A DNA stretch of 64,000 bases from Odoribacter sp. Z80 (GCF_009935865.1 NZ_QWEL01000003.1:281485-345484); one strand, 5' to 3'; numbered from the stretch's first letter, positions 45,501 through 53,562 are shown. Notes: generated by a model not told the origin, from the letters alone. Made by a program: numbers and translations.

Positions 45501-45816
45501 AATAATGCTTTAACTGACGAAGTAATGCATCATTTCTAAAATCAGACGATTTAAAATAAAGGTAAACAGGATAAATGATAAAATACAAACACCCGGCAAT
45601 GATGCAAAGAAGCAATGAATAAAACGCCACAGCCTTGGCCACAACAGACAAAGGAAATAAAAAAGTGATGTGACGATAAAGAAACAGAAAAACAAAAAGA
45701 AATAGAAATAAATATACACTGCCTTTCATCAGGTTACAAAGCAGCACTTTCAACCTGAAAACATTCAATATATCTTTTAATTTTTTTCTTAACGTATAAT
45801 ATTCAGAGTCCATCAT
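42508..45816 (-). CDS. Large coiled-coil membrane protein (DUF4175-like)
   Basis: A 1102-residue protein. Two or three N-terminal membrane helices (~25-95: LMKGSVYLFLFLFVFLFLY, AFYSLLLCIIAGCLYFIIY) and another near 160-180 (FFFIGILILVFFHFSFL) precede a beta-rich extracytoplasmic part (~190-500). After that come ~550 residues of highly charged coiled coil rich in Gln, Lys, Glu and Asn. This layout resembles DUF4175 proteins of Bacteroidetes. Function unknown; neighbours are an EnvC-like factor and a HATPase protein. Confidence 0.75.
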   Translation of the reverse strand: MMDSEYYTLRKKLKDILNVFRLKVLLCNLMKGSVYLFLFLFVFLFLYRHITFLFPLSVVAKAVAFYSLLLCIIAGCLYFIIYPVYLYFKSSDFRNDALLRQLKHYLITKSDILISVYHLAFHKDDFPGNEQLKEAAFIQKYDSLGKQGIFLKFPGKLFRRSLFFFIGILILVFFHFSFLTAQFDSLRNYESPGIPPRHVQFILQNENLEVEYGKGISLKLQVQSENQEVEHVFICLGGGEFLMTRQDSVFVYSFEVLNNDLKFCFKALEQQSETYEIKVLPTPVITDYKVIYTPPAYTALRSEILKNIVDFRVLFGSTLKFELNCADLDSLYLEGKGRNFSLSLKNRSSADFSLNVRQSGEYTLYGSNVHFKRKSLLSFNVVCIPDLYPGIQVTEVQDSMRSSLHYFYGVITDDYGFTDLRFNYSVHHAAYTVVPINIAKNTNTQEFYFSFDFAEFGGMDKSEVSYFFEIFDNDNISGPKSTRSEHKTYEIPDLNTIFDYNTEANVSTNSALNEAKQLAQEIVKGVKDLQRKMLEDNEEGWEKQQMAKDIIEKKNKLEKLLNTVKEENWKKSDLNTSFTGQDSVLLEKQQQIQDLLDKIMDDEMKNLLKEFSELSEEFSKEKFKNMDEKMKLSFDQMSEKLDRNIELLKRFQIEEQHDLISQQLNQLKVAQKKWEEMTQDKSVSRDSLSHAGKSLQNDLNKIKENYEHLLKQNQELDEPYSLNDLKKEFGDLDRKLDEQHQNVADHKKNKDLSEEIRKDMENLSEKLEQQKNQNFMDKSLPENQVELIIQNILIISLTQEDLLKQFPEVESQSLKYNELGRLQDLKRQEYKIVKDSLSELAKSNLSLASLLSQKFYDIEVKFNLLPQYIQDNKRSDLAREQQYIVTYLNDMALTLTDALQKARQEPSSNKNGQGGKQKKGNGKENPSEGYDRLKDSQNGLKNQLQELISRMKKGEKGKPLQEGISNIIRQNELFRKSLNDFISRSGSMSNQEKQLLNEINQLLEENIRDIANYSLSGRLIERNNQIFNKLLMSEKASKEKEEYEEKRRAETAKDFLYERPEIFFHNRKKNTLIKTDFQKTDLKLNTYFKILYNNYYIKLGNE

Positions 45817-45818
45817 TA

Positions 45819-47006
45819 TTATTTAGCTAACCACAATTCAGGATCTAAACGGACATTGTCTTTTAAAATCTGAAAATTTAACACACTTCCTTTTTCTTCA
45901 TCATATGCGATTTTACCTAAAATATCTTTCGTGTTGACAACATCATTTTTCTTTACTTTCAATTCCACTATATTCGGGTAAACCGTGGAATAACTGCCGT
46001 GACGAATAACAACTATATTATGTAATCCGGAAAGATAGCCTATATCCGAAACAACTCCTTTAAAAACAGCCCGGACCTCGGCATTTTTAGAAGTAGTAAT
46101 ATTTACTCCCTGGTTGGAAATCATAACATATTTATGAACGGGATGGACTCTTACACCAAATTTTTCAGATATAAAACCCTCAGCAACGGGCCAAGGCAAT
46201 TTTCCTTTATTTTTCACAAAATCGTCCGATAATAATTTTTCTTCCGGCGTCAATTTATAAACAGAGGAAGTACTTCCGGATTTTTTTGTTTGTCGTGCCA
46301 GCAATTTATTCAATTCTTTATCCAATTTTTTCCGGTTGTCCATTTCAACCTGCAACTTTTTCCGTACTTCCTTCTCTTTTTTCTGTAACTGAGTCATGTA
46401 CTGATTTTCCTTGACTTGTTCAGATTCCAACTCCTGGTTTCTATGATTAATCGTATTTGCTACGGCATCTTTCTGGACCAATAAATCTTTCAAGTTCTGG
46501 TTTCTTCTGTTTAACGAATCATTTACTTGCCGGATTAAATGAAGCTGACGTTTGGAATACTCCTGGATTTGTTGAAAATATTTAAAACGGTTATAGGCCT
46601 GATTAAAATCGGACGAAGAAAAAATAAACATGAGTTTATCAACCTTATTCCTTTTTTTCCAACTTCCATAAACCAATTTGGCATAAAGGTCAAGCATTGC
46701 TTCCCTTTCACTCTCTAATTCACTGATTCTCTTTTCATTTCCGGCTATATTACCCTGGAGATACTTCATTTCCTGATTTAAAACAGAAAGTAATTTTCTA
46801 CTTTCTACAATTTTCTGTCGCAAAATATTCAATTTCTCTGTGGAAACCGATTTATTACTCATCGCTTCTTTCAGCAATTTATTCAAATACACTATTTCCT
46901 TTTCACTTTTTTCTTTTTGTTTCTTAATAGAATTGATAGATTGAGCGAAAATTCCGGTACTCAATAAAAACAATAAAAATAATATACTGAATAATCTGAA
47001 AATCAT
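45819..47006 (-). CDS. EnvC-like murein hydrolase activator, degenerate M23 domain
   Basis: A 395-residue exported protein. It has a signal peptide (FLLFLLSTGIFAQ), a long coiled coil (~22-250), then a LytM/M23 domain (~270-395). The zinc ligands are lost: the HxxxD site reads NQGVNI, the HxH site reads VYPNI, and the last His-containing motif reads NFQI. EnvC-type proteins are inactive peptidases whose coiled coil and LytM domain switch on amidases at the division site, so this is likely an activator. Confidence 0.85.
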   Translation of the reverse strand: MIFRLFSILFLLFLLSTGIFAQSINSIKKQKEKSEKEIVYLNKLLKEAMSNKSVSTEKLNILRQKIVESRKLLSVLNQEMKYLQGNIAGNEKRISELESEREAMLDLYAKLVYGSWKKRNKVDKLMFIFSSSDFNQAYNRFKYFQQIQEYSKRQLHLIRQVNDSLNRRNQNLKDLLVQKDAVANTINHRNQELESEQVKENQYMTQLQKKEKEVRKKLQVEMDNRKKLDKELNKLLARQTKKSGSTSSVYKLTPEEKLLSDDFVKNKGKLPWPVAEGFISEKFGVRVHPVHKYVMISNQGVNITTSKNAEVRAVFKGVVSDIGYLSGLHNIVVIRHGSYSTVYPNIVELKVKKNDVVNTKDILGKIAYDEEKGSVLNFQILKDNVRLDPELWLAK

Positions 47007-47009
47007 GAA

Positions 47010-47870
47010 CTATTGTATCAATTTATATTTCGATGAAATTTTAAAATTAGATTCTACCGGCACGTCAAATTCTACTTTTTGAAATTGTACCTTCACATTT
47101 GTATGCTCCCGATCTGCATTAAGCCGGAATTCTATTTTCTCTGGTAATATTTTGCCCGAAAAATCTTTAAAATGACTGTATTCCACTGCTACTTCCATAT
47201 CTTCATCAACATCTTCTATGGATACCCTTACCGGTCGGAAGAATTGCGGATCAATCAAAATTTTCTGCAAAATCAATACAAAATCTTTGTTTTTTCTTTT
47301 TTTCTTGTACAATTTTCTAATTTTCCGACTTAAAGCTCTTTCCTCCAGGGAAGATAATTCATATCCTTCAACTGTACGAGCTAATCTATACTTTTTGCTT
47401 TTCTCTAATCCACTACAACTTTCAAAATTAAAAAAAGTATTTGTCAATATATCCTGAATACAATTATAGCCTAACCGAACATCATATTTTTCATTGAAAA
47501 ACTCATAATCGGTCATAAAATATTTTTTGTGATATACATCCGCAAATTTAATACTATCCAAAGTCAGCAATACGCGGGCTACTTCTATGCCCAGAGGAGC
47601 AGTGACGGATATCTGTATAAAACTGTCCCTTTGTATCTTCATGGAAGCTTTAAAACCGTTTGAACCTCCTTTATGTTCAAGTGAAACGTCCATCCGCTTC
47701 ACAAACAAAGTATTATAGTCTAACTCACCGGTTTCAATATTCTTAAATAATTTGTTTTCAGTAAGAAGAGGAATTTCTTTTTTCTCGGCCAATTTTATCG
47801 TAGTGCAGCACGAAGTCACTACGACACACAGTAAACCCAATAAAAAAATATAACTATACTTCATTTTCAA
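47010..47870 (-). CDS. DUF4292 lipoprotein
   Basis: A 286-residue lipoprotein with lipobox VTSC and acylated Cys near residue 21. The rest is the DUF4292 fold, related to LolB/LolA-like lipid-binding beta sheets (ISVTAPLGIEVARVLLTLDSIKF cut as SVTAPLGIEVARVLLT). The order TPR-DUF4292-EnvC-like is recurrent in Bacteroidetes, which suggests a shared envelope role. It lies 5 bases after the TPR gene. Confidence 0.85.
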   Translation of the reverse strand: MKMKYSYIFLLGLLCVVVTSCCTTIKLAEKKEIPLLTENKLFKNIETGELDYNTLFVKRMDVSLEHKGGSNGFKASMKIQRDSFIQISVTAPLGIEVARVLLTLDSIKFADVYHKKYFMTDYEFFNEKYDVRLGYNCIQDILTNTFFNFESCSGLEKSKKYRLARTVEGYELSSLEERALSRKIRKLYKKKRKNKDFVLILQKILIDPQFFRPVRVSIEDVDEDMEVAVEYSHFKDFSGKILPEKIEFRLNADREHTNVKVQFQKVEFDVPVESNFKISSKYKLIQ

Positions 47871-47875
47871 TACAC

Positions 47876-49600
47876 TTACTCAGGCAAAGTACCTGTCTCT
47901 ATTTTTAGCCTTAATTCCTCCGATTTTTCTTCCAGATTGTCCCAGGCTTTCTTCCACATTTCCAACGCCTTCTCTTTTTCTCCTACCCGGTACAAAATAT
48001 CTCCGTAGTGTTCAAATAACACCCCGGAAGGTTCTTCACTTCCCTCTATTGCCAGGCCCATATAAAATTTAGCCTGGGAATAATCTCCTCTTTTATACAA
48101 TACCCATGCATAAGTATCTAAATAAGTCGGATTATTTTTCTCCAGTTCCACAGTTCTGAAACTCATCTGTTCAGCTTTATTCAGATTTTCTCCTCTTAAT
48201 GCCAAATAGTAAGCATAATTATTTAACGTAAGAACATTATTCGGATCTAACTTTAAAACTTCATCGAACATGTCAAATGCACGCTGTGTACTATCCAAAC
48301 GATAATAACAATCACCCAAATAAGAATAAAACTGAACTTTCAATGCTATTTTGTCATCCGTCAATTCTACTCCTTTTTGCAAATAAGGAACAGCTTCTTT
48401 AAATTTATCCTGCATCATAAGAGAGACTCCCGCCAAAGCATAAGGTAAAGGTTGCTCAGGGAAATATTTGATTGTCTCTATACTCCTGCTCAGCATACAA
48501 TTGGTATCGGACATTTCATTACATAACAAAAGTAATCCTTCCCAAATCAAATAGTTATTTTTCTCTTTAGAAAGAATGTATTCCAATTCTTCTTTTGCTT
48601 CCGGAAATTTTTTATCTTTTTTCAGAAAATCCGAATGCAAAGCCCTTACAGATAAATCATCACTGTATTTTTGCATCATTAAATCCATATAGGAATCCAG
48701 TTCCGAATCAGAAACCAATGTGGTATCCGGATTTAAAATCAATTTTAAAATATACTGAATTTTATAGCCATTTTCTATACCATCGCTCAACAAAGCACTA
48801 CGGGTATGCTTATCTGCCGATTCCCTCTGTTTTTTATCCCTGTAATAATCTGCCAGATAAAAATGAACATATCCGTTATCCGGATCAGACTTCAAAAGCC
48901 GGTCCAAAATCTGTAATCCCTTCTTATCCTGATTATAATTAAAATAAAGTTCGGCCAAAAGACTGAGATATTCACTCTTATCCGGAAATTTCCGAATCAG
49001 CTTTAACAACTCGTTCGAAGCTTTCTTAACATCGTTTAGTTTAGTATATAATTTAATTTTTTCAATAGAAACAGGTTCTGTAATACCATATTGATTTTCA
49101 TAACGGTCATATACTTCTATCGCCTTTTGCCATTTTTCCACAGAAGTATATAAACCAGCCTCCAAAATGTAAAACTGTTCTTTATTCGGATATTTAGAGA
49201 TAATTTCGGCATATACATTGCAAGCTTCTTCAATCATGGACTTTTTTTGCAATATATTGGCCAATAATATTTTATACCATATATTATCCGGATTACCAGA
49301 TACAGCTTCCCGGGTTAACTGAAGAGCTCCGTTATAGTCTTCATTCAAGACTAATAAAGTAGCTATTTCATATTTTACTACCGGACTTGCAGGTAATATT
49401 TTCAGACAATTATCAAACCATTCCAAAGCAGCACGATAATCTCCTGTTATCTTACTCCGAACACCTTCCATAAAAGAATAGTCAAATTCCAACCTGCTTT
49501 CTTCACTCAATTCCTTCACATTCTCCGTCTTCTTTTTCTGATCGGCAAAAACTTCCGGAACCAAAAAGAAAACAAATACCAGAACAATCCATTTTTTCAT
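47876..49600 (-). CDS. Tetratricopeptide repeat protein, exported
   Basis: A 574-residue protein with signal peptide VLVFVFFLVPEVFA and about 12 TPR units covering most of the length (for example LPASPVVKYEIATLLVLNED, FYILEAGLYTSVEKWQKAIE, LDPNNVLTLNNYAYYLALRG). TPR solenoids are scaffolds for protein contacts. Placed in the periplasm or at the outer membrane, it may organise the neighbouring DUF4292 and EnvC-like proteins. Partner unknown. Confidence 0.88.
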   Translation of the reverse strand: MKKWIVLVFVFFLVPEVFADQKKKTENVKELSEESRLEFDYSFMEGVRSKITGDYRAALEWFDNCLKILPASPVVKYEIATLLVLNEDYNGALQLTREAVSGNPDNIWYKILLANILQKKSMIEEACNVYAEIISKYPNKEQFYILEAGLYTSVEKWQKAIEVYDRYENQYGITEPVSIEKIKLYTKLNDVKKASNELLKLIRKFPDKSEYLSLLAELYFNYNQDKKGLQILDRLLKSDPDNGYVHFYLADYYRDKKQRESADKHTRSALLSDGIENGYKIQYILKLILNPDTTLVSDSELDSYMDLMMQKYSDDLSVRALHSDFLKKDKKFPEAKEELEYILSKEKNNYLIWEGLLLLCNEMSDTNCMLSRSIETIKYFPEQPLPYALAGVSLMMQDKFKEAVPYLQKGVELTDDKIALKVQFYSYLGDCYYRLDSTQRAFDMFDEVLKLDPNNVLTLNNYAYYLALRGENLNKAEQMSFRTVELEKNNPTYLDTYAWVLYKRGDYSQAKFYMGLAIEGSEEPSGVLFEHYGDILYRVGEKEKALEMWKKAWDNLEEKSEELRLKIETGTLPE

Positions 49601-49621
49601 ATAACTATTCTCTTTCTTTAA

Positions 49622-50056
49622 TTATTTTTTTCCCGTATGTCCAAATCCCCCTTTCCCTCTTTCGCTTTCCGATAATTCTTCCATTTCTATCCATTCAGCC
49701 TGTTCCACAGAATGAATAACCATCTGACAGATCCGTTCGCCATCCTCGATGGTAATCGGATCATTTGACAAATTTACTACAATTACTCCTAACTCCCCTC
49801 TATAATCGGAATCAATCGTTCCGGGACTATTTAATATGCCTAAACCTTCATTTAAAGCCAGACCACTTCTTGGACGTATCTGAGCTTCATATCCTTCGGG
49901 TAATTCTATAAACAATCCTGTAGGGATTAATTTTCTTTCTAAAGAGTGTAACGTCACCTTCTCTTCCAGATTAGCCCGAATATCCATACCTGCCGAAGCT
50001 TTTGTTTTATACTCAGGTAGCGGATGCTTAGACCGGTTTATTATTTTCACTTTCAT
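49622..50056 (-). CDS. dut: dUTP diphosphatase
   Basis: Hydrolyses dUTP to dUMP. 144 residues from ATG 50056; the frame to 50080 adds eight atypical residues. All five trimeric dUTPase motifs are visible: [39 protein letters not shown] and [10 protein letters not shown], the last with His in place of the usual Ser. First gene of the leftward block that ends with uvrC; it borders the probable oriC. Confidence 0.95.
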   Translation of the reverse strand: MKVKIINRSKHPLPEYKTKASAGMDIRANLEEKVTLHSLERKLIPTGLFIELPEGYEAQIRPRSGLALNEGLGILNSPGTIDSDYRGELGVIVVNLSNDPITIEDGERICQMVIHSVEQAEWIEMEELSESERGKGGFGHTGKK

Positions 50057-50140
50057 AATACTATTTATTATAATCTTCAAACTTACTATTTTTTTATCCT
50101 CCCCAAAAAAGGGTATCGTTAAATTTTAATAAAGCAGTTG

Positions 50141-50148
50141 CAAAGTTA
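50141..50148 (-). promoter_or_regulatory. Possible -7 box for dut
   Basis: Minus-strand TAACTTTG matches TAnnTTTG, 85 bases before the dut ATG. The -33 position is not convincing. Confidence 0.35.
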
Positions 50149-50610
50149 CATCATCAGTTTTCAACAAACTCATATTTAATATTATATTTTTATTTATCTG
50201 TAAAAAAAGATGGTTATAATTATAAGGTGTCAGTATTATTTAAAACTGTTGGTTATTTTATTTGATTTTTATCTTATTAAATAGGGAGGAAATGTTATTA
50301 ACAAGTACTTATATTGTATATACGATATAATCAGTAAATTATATAATTTATCAACAGTAGTGAGTAAGTTGGTATTTTGAAAAATAGTTGGTGAACGGAT
50401 AGTGAAAAACAGTTAGTAATTTGTATAAAGATTTCCGAATAAAAAAGCATTGTTTTTTTTGAGAATCGAAATAAATTTAGAATACCTTGCCGGAATTCTT
50501 CTCCAAATTTTTAAAAGAATTTCTTTCATGAGTTTTCAACAATAGTTATTCAAGTTTCTAACATGTTTATTTGTATTCGGATGATCAGGCAGGTTTAAAA
50601 AGATGTAAAT

Positions 50611-50645
50611 AAAAATCCGAAGAAAAATGTCTTCTCCGGATTTTT
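50611..50645 (-). terminator. Terminator of the heptose adenylyltransferase gene
   Basis: On the minus strand AAAAATCC...GAAG pairs with CTTC...GGATTTTT across 50645-50611, ending in a T run. It closes the panC-panD-hldE-type unit just before the probable oriC. Confidence 0.75.
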
Positions 50646-50675
50646 GAGATAATTTCTTTTAAGTACTGAAAGAAT

Positions 50676-51164
50676 TCAGATCAGTTTGTTCAGAATGGAA
50701 GTTGTAGAATAACCTTGGGTTAAGTCTATCGTTACGATTTGCCCTCCTTTGGCCTTTACTATATCGTAACCGACAATATTTTCGGGTTTGTAATCACTTC
50801 CTTTGACTAAAATATCCGGTTGAATGAAACGGATAAGTTCGAGAGGTGTGTCTTCATCAAAAAAGATAATCCGGTCTGTGAAAATGAGGGACGCCAATAC
50901 TATAGCTCTGGCGTCTTGGTTATTTATCGGTCGGTTTTCACCTTTTAAACGTTTTACGGACGAATCGGTATTCAGTCCTATAATTAGTTTGGTACCTAAA
51001 GCAGCTGCCTGGGCCAGATATTCTGTGTGTCCTCTGTGGAAAATGTCAAAACAACCGTTGGTAAAAACTATTTTTTCTCCTTTAAATTTCCATTGATTTA
51101 ACGTGCTTTGAATAGTTTCTCTATCTTTCACTATTTTTTGATGGATGTAGGGAAGGTATTCCAT
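50676..51164 (-). CDS. D-glycero-beta-D-manno-heptose 1-phosphate adenylyltransferase (RfaE2/HldE C-terminal type)
   Basis: A 162-residue nucleotidyltransferase of the cytidylyltransferase superfamily. The nucleotide-binding motif is TNGCFDIFHRGHTEYL, and LKGENRPINNQDARAIVLASL, VKGSDYKPENIVG and a C-terminal YSTTSIL follow. This matches the separate adenylyltransferase half of HldE that makes ADP-heptose for LPS inner core. The kinase half is not nearby. It follows panD by 11 bases. Confidence 0.88.
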   Translation of the reverse strand: MEYLPYIHQKIVKDRETIQSTLNQWKFKGEKIVFTNGCFDIFHRGHTEYLAQAAALGTKLIIGLNTDSSVKRLKGENRPINNQDARAIVLASLIFTDRIIFFDEDTPLELIRFIQPDILVKGSDYKPENIVGYDIVKAKGGQIVTIDLTQGYSTTSILNKLI

Positions 51165-51175
51165 GGTTTCAGAAG

Positions 51176-51526
51176 TTAAATCAACTGATTGGTAGTTGTA
51201 TCCGGGAAAACTAAGGTAGGAGTGTGTTTTTTTGCTTCCTCAAAATCCATAGAAGCATAAGAAATGATGATTACTATATCCCCCACAGCACATTTCCTAG
51301 CGGCTGGTCCGTTCAGGCAGACTACCCCAGAGCCTCTTTCTCCTTTTATTACGTATGTCTCCAGTCTTTCTCCGTTGTTTACATTTACAATCTGAACCTT
51401 TTCGTTTTCGATTATATTGGCAGCTTCCATTAAAGCTACATCAATAGTGATACTGCCTACATATTGAAGATTAGCTTCGGTGACCGTTACTTTATGGATT
51501 TTCGATTTTACTACTTCTATAAACAT
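51176..51526 (-). CDS. panD: Aspartate 1-decarboxylase
   Basis: Makes beta-alanine for pantothenate. A 116-residue proenzyme with the self-cleavage site Gly24-Ser25 in QYVGSITID; Ser25 becomes the pyruvoyl group. [18 protein letters not shown] and the C-terminal IIISYASM also match. It follows panC by 31 bases, forming a short pantothenate unit. Confidence 0.96.
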   Translation of the reverse strand: MFIEVVKSKIHKVTVTEANLQYVGSITIDVALMEAANIIENEKVQIVNVNNGERLETYVIKGERGSGVVCLNGPAARKCAVGDIVIIISYASMDFEEAKKHTPTLVFPDTTTNQLI

Positions 51527-51557
51527 GATTATAGTTTAAGATTTACTTCAGCACAGG

Positions 51558-52397
51558 TTAGAGCACAATATTATCAATTAATCTAATTTTGCCGGCATAT
51601 ACAGCTACACACACTACTTTATTTCCTTTTTCTTCCCATTCTTTTGTCACCTGAAGGGTCATTTCATCAACGATTTCAACATATTCTGTTTCCAGATAAG
51701 GATTATTATTAATTTCGTCACTTATCCATTGTTTAATTTCGCTAACGTTTTTTTGAGAGACTAATTCTTTTGCTTTCTTTAAAGTTGCATAAATATGAGG
51801 AGCGTTTTTCTTATGGTCTTCATCCAGCAACATATTTCTTGAACTTTTGGCTAATCCGTTTTCTTCACGGATGATAGGACAGGAAATGATTTCTATGTTA
51901 TAATGCAATTGATGAACCATATTCCGAATGATGGCTATTTGTTGGAAATCTTTCATTCCGAAAAAAGCCTTATGCGGTTTGATAATATCGAAAAGCCGGC
52001 TTACGACTTGTCCTACTCCATTAAAATGTCCCGGTCTTTTAGCACCTTCCATCACTGTTTCCAAATAGCCAAAATCAAATTTTCGTGTGTCCGGTTCCGG
52101 ATAAATTTCTTCAACGGAAGGAGCAAAAACAACATCACAATTCTCTGGTTTTAAAAGTTCCAGGTCTTTCTCTAAAGTTCTGGGATATCTTTTTAAATCT
52201 TCGGGATCATTAAACTGGGTGGGATTCACAAATATACTGACAACAGTAATATCACTTTGTTTTTTGCTTTCTTTTACCAACGAAAGATGGCCTTCATGTA
52301 AAGCACCCATAGTGGGTACAAATCCGATTTTTTTACCTTCTTTTTTATAATTTTCTAAAAGGCTAATCAGTTCATTTTTAGTGTTTAATACTTTCAT
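51558..52397 (-). CDS. panC: Pantothenate synthetase
   Basis: Joins pantoate and beta-alanine using ATP. 279 residues with the HIGH-type motif GFVPTMGALHEGHLSLV (~25-41), FVNPTQFNDPEDLKRYPR, FFGMKDFQQIAIIR and the KMSKS-like REENGLAKSSRN. First gene of panC-panD-heptose adenylyltransferase. A variant -7 box TAAACTTG lies at 52430-52423. Confidence 0.96.
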   Translation of the reverse strand: MKVLNTKNELISLLENYKKEGKKIGFVPTMGALHEGHLSLVKESKKQSDITVVSIFVNPTQFNDPEDLKRYPRTLEKDLELLKPENCDVVFAPSVEEIYPEPDTRKFDFGYLETVMEGAKRPGHFNGVGQVVSRLFDIIKPHKAFFGMKDFQQIAIIRNMVHQLHYNIEIISCPIIREENGLAKSSRNMLLDEDHKKNAPHIYATLKKAKELVSQKNVSEIKQWISDEINNNPYLETEYVEIVDEMTLQVTKEWEEKGNKVVCVAVYAGKIRLIDNIVL

Positions 52398-52422
52398 GAC
52401 ACTTTATTAAAAATACGGGGTG

Positions 52423-52430
52423 CAAGTTTA
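52423..52430 (-). promoter_or_regulatory. Possible -7 box of panC
   Basis: Minus-strand TAAACTTG, one mismatch from consensus, 26 bases before the ATG. The -33 region is T-rich without a clear TTTG. Confidence 0.4.
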
Positions 52431-52529
52431 CGAACTATTTTTATAATTAAAAAACGAACACTCTTAAAATTTATATATGGAGGCTTTCCTCGTTTTTTTG
52501 AAAAAAAATGAAAAAAAGTATCTGTCAAA

Positions 52530-52560
52530 ATTGGAATATAAAAATTAATTTGTACATTTG
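52530..52560 (+). promoter_or_regulatory. Strong promoter of a candidate ncRNA
   Basis: ATTG (52530-52533), 19 bases, then TACATTTG (52553-52560). The -7 box is exact and the -33 box has one mismatch. No credible gene lies downstream on this strand before 53013. Confidence 0.75.
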
Positions 52561-52566
52561 CAGAAC

Positions 52567-53013
52567 AAAAGTAAGGCCAAAAGGCCGGAGTTCTTATAAA
52601 TAACGTATTGGCGTTTGCTTATTTCCAAAGAAAACAAATTCTCACACTCAATGTTTATAATTGTTGGATTTAAGAGTGGTAACGCCTGCGCTGTGGATTC
52701 GTATATAAATGAAATATATATGAAAGCAACGCGGGCCTCCATTTTGACAATTATAGGTCGTGAGAAACCTGTTTTCTGCAAGATGGATAAGTCCGCGTGT
52801 TTTTTTTATGCGGGTTCTTTAAAATGAATTGGCGGGATTTCTTTGAAATTTTTCTGTTATCTGTTTTACTGAATAAATGCTATCGTGTTTTATTCTGGTG
52901 TACAACATCAAAGGTCAAAAAACGGTGTGCGTATGGTGGTAATTCAGTGCAGAAAGAGTTGTAGAAAAATTCTATCAATGTGCTTGGAGCTGTCCTTCGG
53001 GACAGCTTTTTTT
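52567..53013 (+). ncRNA. Candidate structured non-coding RNA
   Basis: Begins just after a strong promoter and reads to a strong terminator at 53013, with a possible earlier end near 52827. Hairpins visible by eye: GGCC-AAAA-GGCC at the 5' end; a long rod closed by GGCGTT with AACGCC (~52610-52690) with CACTC/GAGTG and CAAT/ATTG inside; CGTATATA with TATATATG (~52707-52730); AGGT with ACCT further on. I see no signature of tmRNA, SRP RNA or RNase P RNA. A 6S-like role is possible because of the rod shape, but unproven. Confidence 0.4.
52988..53013 (+). terminator. Rho-independent terminator with UUCG loop
   Basis: AGCTGTCC (52988-52995), TTCG loop, GGACAGCT (53000-53007) and a T run. It ends plus-strand transcription; the T run overlaps the 3' end of the leftward HTH gene. 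Confidence 0.9.
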
Positions 53014-53299
53014 ATTTTTTTGGACGAGGATGTAATATTTTATATTCGGCAATACAGTTTTCCGGTAAGTGAGGAACCGGGAAGAAATCTGATACTGAAC
53101 ACTTTAATACTTTTGCAATTTCGTTCAAATGGTTAAAATTATATTTTGTTCCGTTTTTGGGATTTTCAACCAGACCAACAAAACTTTCTTCCAGACCTAT
53201 CCGGATGGATAGGGTACGAGGTACTATATTCAAGGCTGTTCTTCTTTTTTTAACTTGTTCAATAACATACAATTCAATCGAAGTATTTTTTCTTTCCAT
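53012..53299 (-). CDS. Small XRE-type helix-turn-helix protein
   Basis: A 95-residue DNA-binding protein, start ATG 53299 (a TTG at 53305 is an alternative). The HTH spans ~15-75: RTLSIRIGLEESFVGLVENPKN, then YNFNHLNEIAKVLKCSVSDFF, the usual last helix of the cro/C1 fold. It stands alone between two candidate ncRNA units. Target unknown. Confidence 0.8.
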   Translation of the reverse strand: MERKNTSIELYVIEQVKKRRTALNIVPRTLSIRIGLEESFVGLVENPKNGTKYNFNHLNEIAKVLKCSVSDFFPVPHLPENCIAEYKILHPRPKK

Positions 53300-53343
53300 A
53301 TCCAAAAAAATTATTTTTAAATTAAAGGTTTTTGAAAAAACGC

Positions 53344-53374
53344 TTTGATGTGTTATAACTATACATTATATTTG
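53344..53374 (+). promoter_or_regulatory. Promoter of a candidate small RNA
   Basis: TTTG (53344-53347), 19 bases, then TATATTTG (53367-53374): exact consensus. No gene lies downstream on this strand before 54473. Confidence 0.75.
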
Positions 53375-53380
53375 TATGGC

Positions 53381-53562
53381 CTATATTTGATGTTCACATC
53401 TGCATCTTGCTTCAAATCACCACAGTTACTGTGGTTTTGAATTGTACGAGTAAGTATGACTGGAATGTTGTCTGAATAATGTAAATTCGGACAAAGAACT
53501 TATGCTTTTGAAAATATGACAAAATTGTAAGAAAATATCATGCCTGATTGATGATATTTTTT
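53381..53562 (+). ncRNA. Candidate small RNA
   Basis: A ~180-base unit between the promoter at 53344-53374 and the hairpin at 53532-53560. It contains ACCACAG-TTA-CTGTGGT, a 7-bp hairpin followed by TTTT near 53450, which could also end a ~75-base RNA. One short frame (MFTSASCFKSPQLLWF) is visible but not clearly coding. The remaining sequence to 53796 shows nothing else I can identify. Confidence 0.35.
53532..53562 (+). terminator. Terminator-like hairpin
   Basis: AAAATATCAT (53532-53541) pairs with ATGATATTTT (53551-53560), followed by TT. AT-rich stem, so moderate strength. Confidence 0.5.

Larger units (their letters stand above)
50081..50675. other. Probable chromosomal replication origin (oriC)
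   Basis: An AT-rich ~595-base gap with no gene. Plus-strand C exceeds G strongly just left of it (19 C to 3 G in 49621-49680; 10 C to 0 G in 50041-50100). G exceeds C from ~50220 on (14 G to 3 C in 50341-50400), the sign of a cumulative-skew minimum. DnaA-box-like 9-mers occur: TTATCAACA (50348-50356), TTTTCAACA (50158-50166, 50533-50541), TTATTAACA (50295-50303) and TAACCAACA on the minus strand (50255-50247). An almost pure AT tract at 50309-50350 could unwind. Leftward genes dominate on its left and rightward genes to the right after 54.4 kb. Confidence 0.7.

Noticed and set aside
52615..52827. Plus-strand reading frame of 70 codons upstream of the HTH gene
   Set aside because: It needs a TTG start, spans several RNA hairpins, and has no recognisable domain; the region fits a non-coding RNA better.
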